Assembly (NCBI GenBank): GCA_013697465.1
Contig: JACCWU010000318.1
Coordinates: forward strand, 1 to 6,330
Length of the DNA stretch: 6,330 bases
DNA from: Actinomycetota bacterium
GTDB taxonomy: Bacteria; Actinomycetota; Thermoleophilia; Gaiellales; Gaiellaceae
Direction: 5' to 3'
Part shown: positions 6,064 to 6,330 of the stretch, piece after piece
How positions within the stretch are numbered: the stretch's first letter is position 1
Layout: each line of letters starts with the position of its first letter
Translations under genes and position numbers: made by a program
The notes under the pieces: generated by a model
What the model was told of the DNA's origin: nothing
The model's database searches: none
The model's input: the letters and a program-made list of their open reading frames with translations, nothing else

Positions 6064-6303
6064 GTGTCGAACGAGGCGCCTGAGCTCTTCGACGACGTCT
6101 ACCTCGGTCTCCGGGCGGGCGGTGCCGTTCGTAAGCAGCGACGCGGGGAGCCGCTCTCGTCCGAGGAAGAGGAGGCGATCGGACGCTGGCGACGTCTCTC
6201 GGTGTGGCGGAAGTTCATCGCCATCGGGGCGTTCGCCTTGGGCACGTTCGGCCTCGGCTTCACCGTCGGTGGCCTCATCTTCCGCCGCTCGCGCAAGGCG
6301 TGA
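6064..6303 (+). CDS. Small single-pass membrane protein of unknown function
   Basis: This 79-aa protein is not one I recognise. Residues 1-50 are polar and charged, with an acidic patch (SEEEE, 33-37) between basic clusters (RKQRR, 23-27, and RWRR, 41-44). Residues 51-73 form one hydrophobic, glycine-rich transmembrane helix with G55, G60, G63, G65, G69 and G70, and the protein ends in a basic RRSRKA tail. Basic residues flank both ends of the helix, so topology is uncertain. The GTG at 6064 is chosen because the in-frame region upstream overlaps the divergent phosphoesterase gene, and because TATACA sits 8 nt before it. No SD is present. Glycine spacing of this kind often supports helix packing, so self-association or a membrane-partner role is possible but unproven. 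The phosphoesterase is its divergent neighbour; nothing else points to function. Confidence 0.72.
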   Translation: MSNEAPELFDDVYLGLRAGGAVRKQRRGEPLSSEEEEAIGRWRRLSVWRKFIAIGAFALGTFGLGFTVGGLIFRRSRKA

Positions 6304-6330
6304 AATTCCATGCGCAGGACCGGAGCCCGC

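Noticed and set aside
6099..6311. Minus-strand 70-codon frame opposite the small membrane protein
   Set aside because: It is a shadow frame rich in arginine and proline with no promoter or SD, while the plus-strand frame has a clear membrane helix and a promoter-like box.
6304..6330. ATG at 6310 as the start of another rightward gene
   Set aside because: Only about seven codons are visible before the window ends and there is no SD, so a gene cannot be supported.

Overview
The window is GC-rich throughout, with a strong G/C third-position bias in its coding regions. It carries no mobile elements, tRNA, rRNA or CRISPR repeats. The genes look like chromosomal housekeeping or accessory genes of a high-GC actinobacterium. 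The mix of a Shine-Dalgarno-led gene with several SD-less, apparently leaderless starts fits that, and the protein set would suit a soil Thermoleophilia/Gaiellales-type lineage. The lineage is inferred from general style, not from a marker gene.

Layout, left to right. Positions 1-140 hold a strong 17-bp hairpin downstream of the first gene. Minus-strand 1886-141 encodes a secreted family-5 (peptide/nickel type) ABC transporter substrate-binding protein. Its 247-bp upstream region contains a possible promoter, an operator-like inverted repeat, a 10-bp palindrome and a possible 57-codon leader ORF whose stop overlaps the binding-protein start (ATGA). Minus-strand 3183-2134 encodes a zinc-dependent deacetylase of the histone deacetylase / acetylpolyamine amidohydrolase superfamily. 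Divergent from it, plus-strand 3362-3637 is a small DUF2277 protein. Convergent with that, minus-strand 5202-3694 is an M32 (Taq-type) metallocarboxypeptidase, preceded 33 nt upstream on the same strand by a calcineurin-like metallophosphoesterase (6036-5236). Divergent from the phosphoesterase by only 27 bp is a 79-aa single-pass membrane protein (6064-6303).

The genes form four transcription directions: deacetylase then binding protein (leftward), DUF2277 (rightward), phosphoesterase then carboxypeptidase (leftward), and the membrane protein (rightward). A loose theme is peptide or acyl-compound use: an oligopeptide-type binding protein, a deacetylase and a carboxypeptidase. No permease or ATPase gene lies in the window, and a shared pathway is only inference.

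I see no convincing new multi-gene system. The points most worth checking are the compact 27-bp divergent promoter, the repeated SD-less start architecture, the coupled leader ORF before the binding protein, and a deacetylase that keeps its zinc site but appears to lack the acidic residues linked to polyamine specificity.
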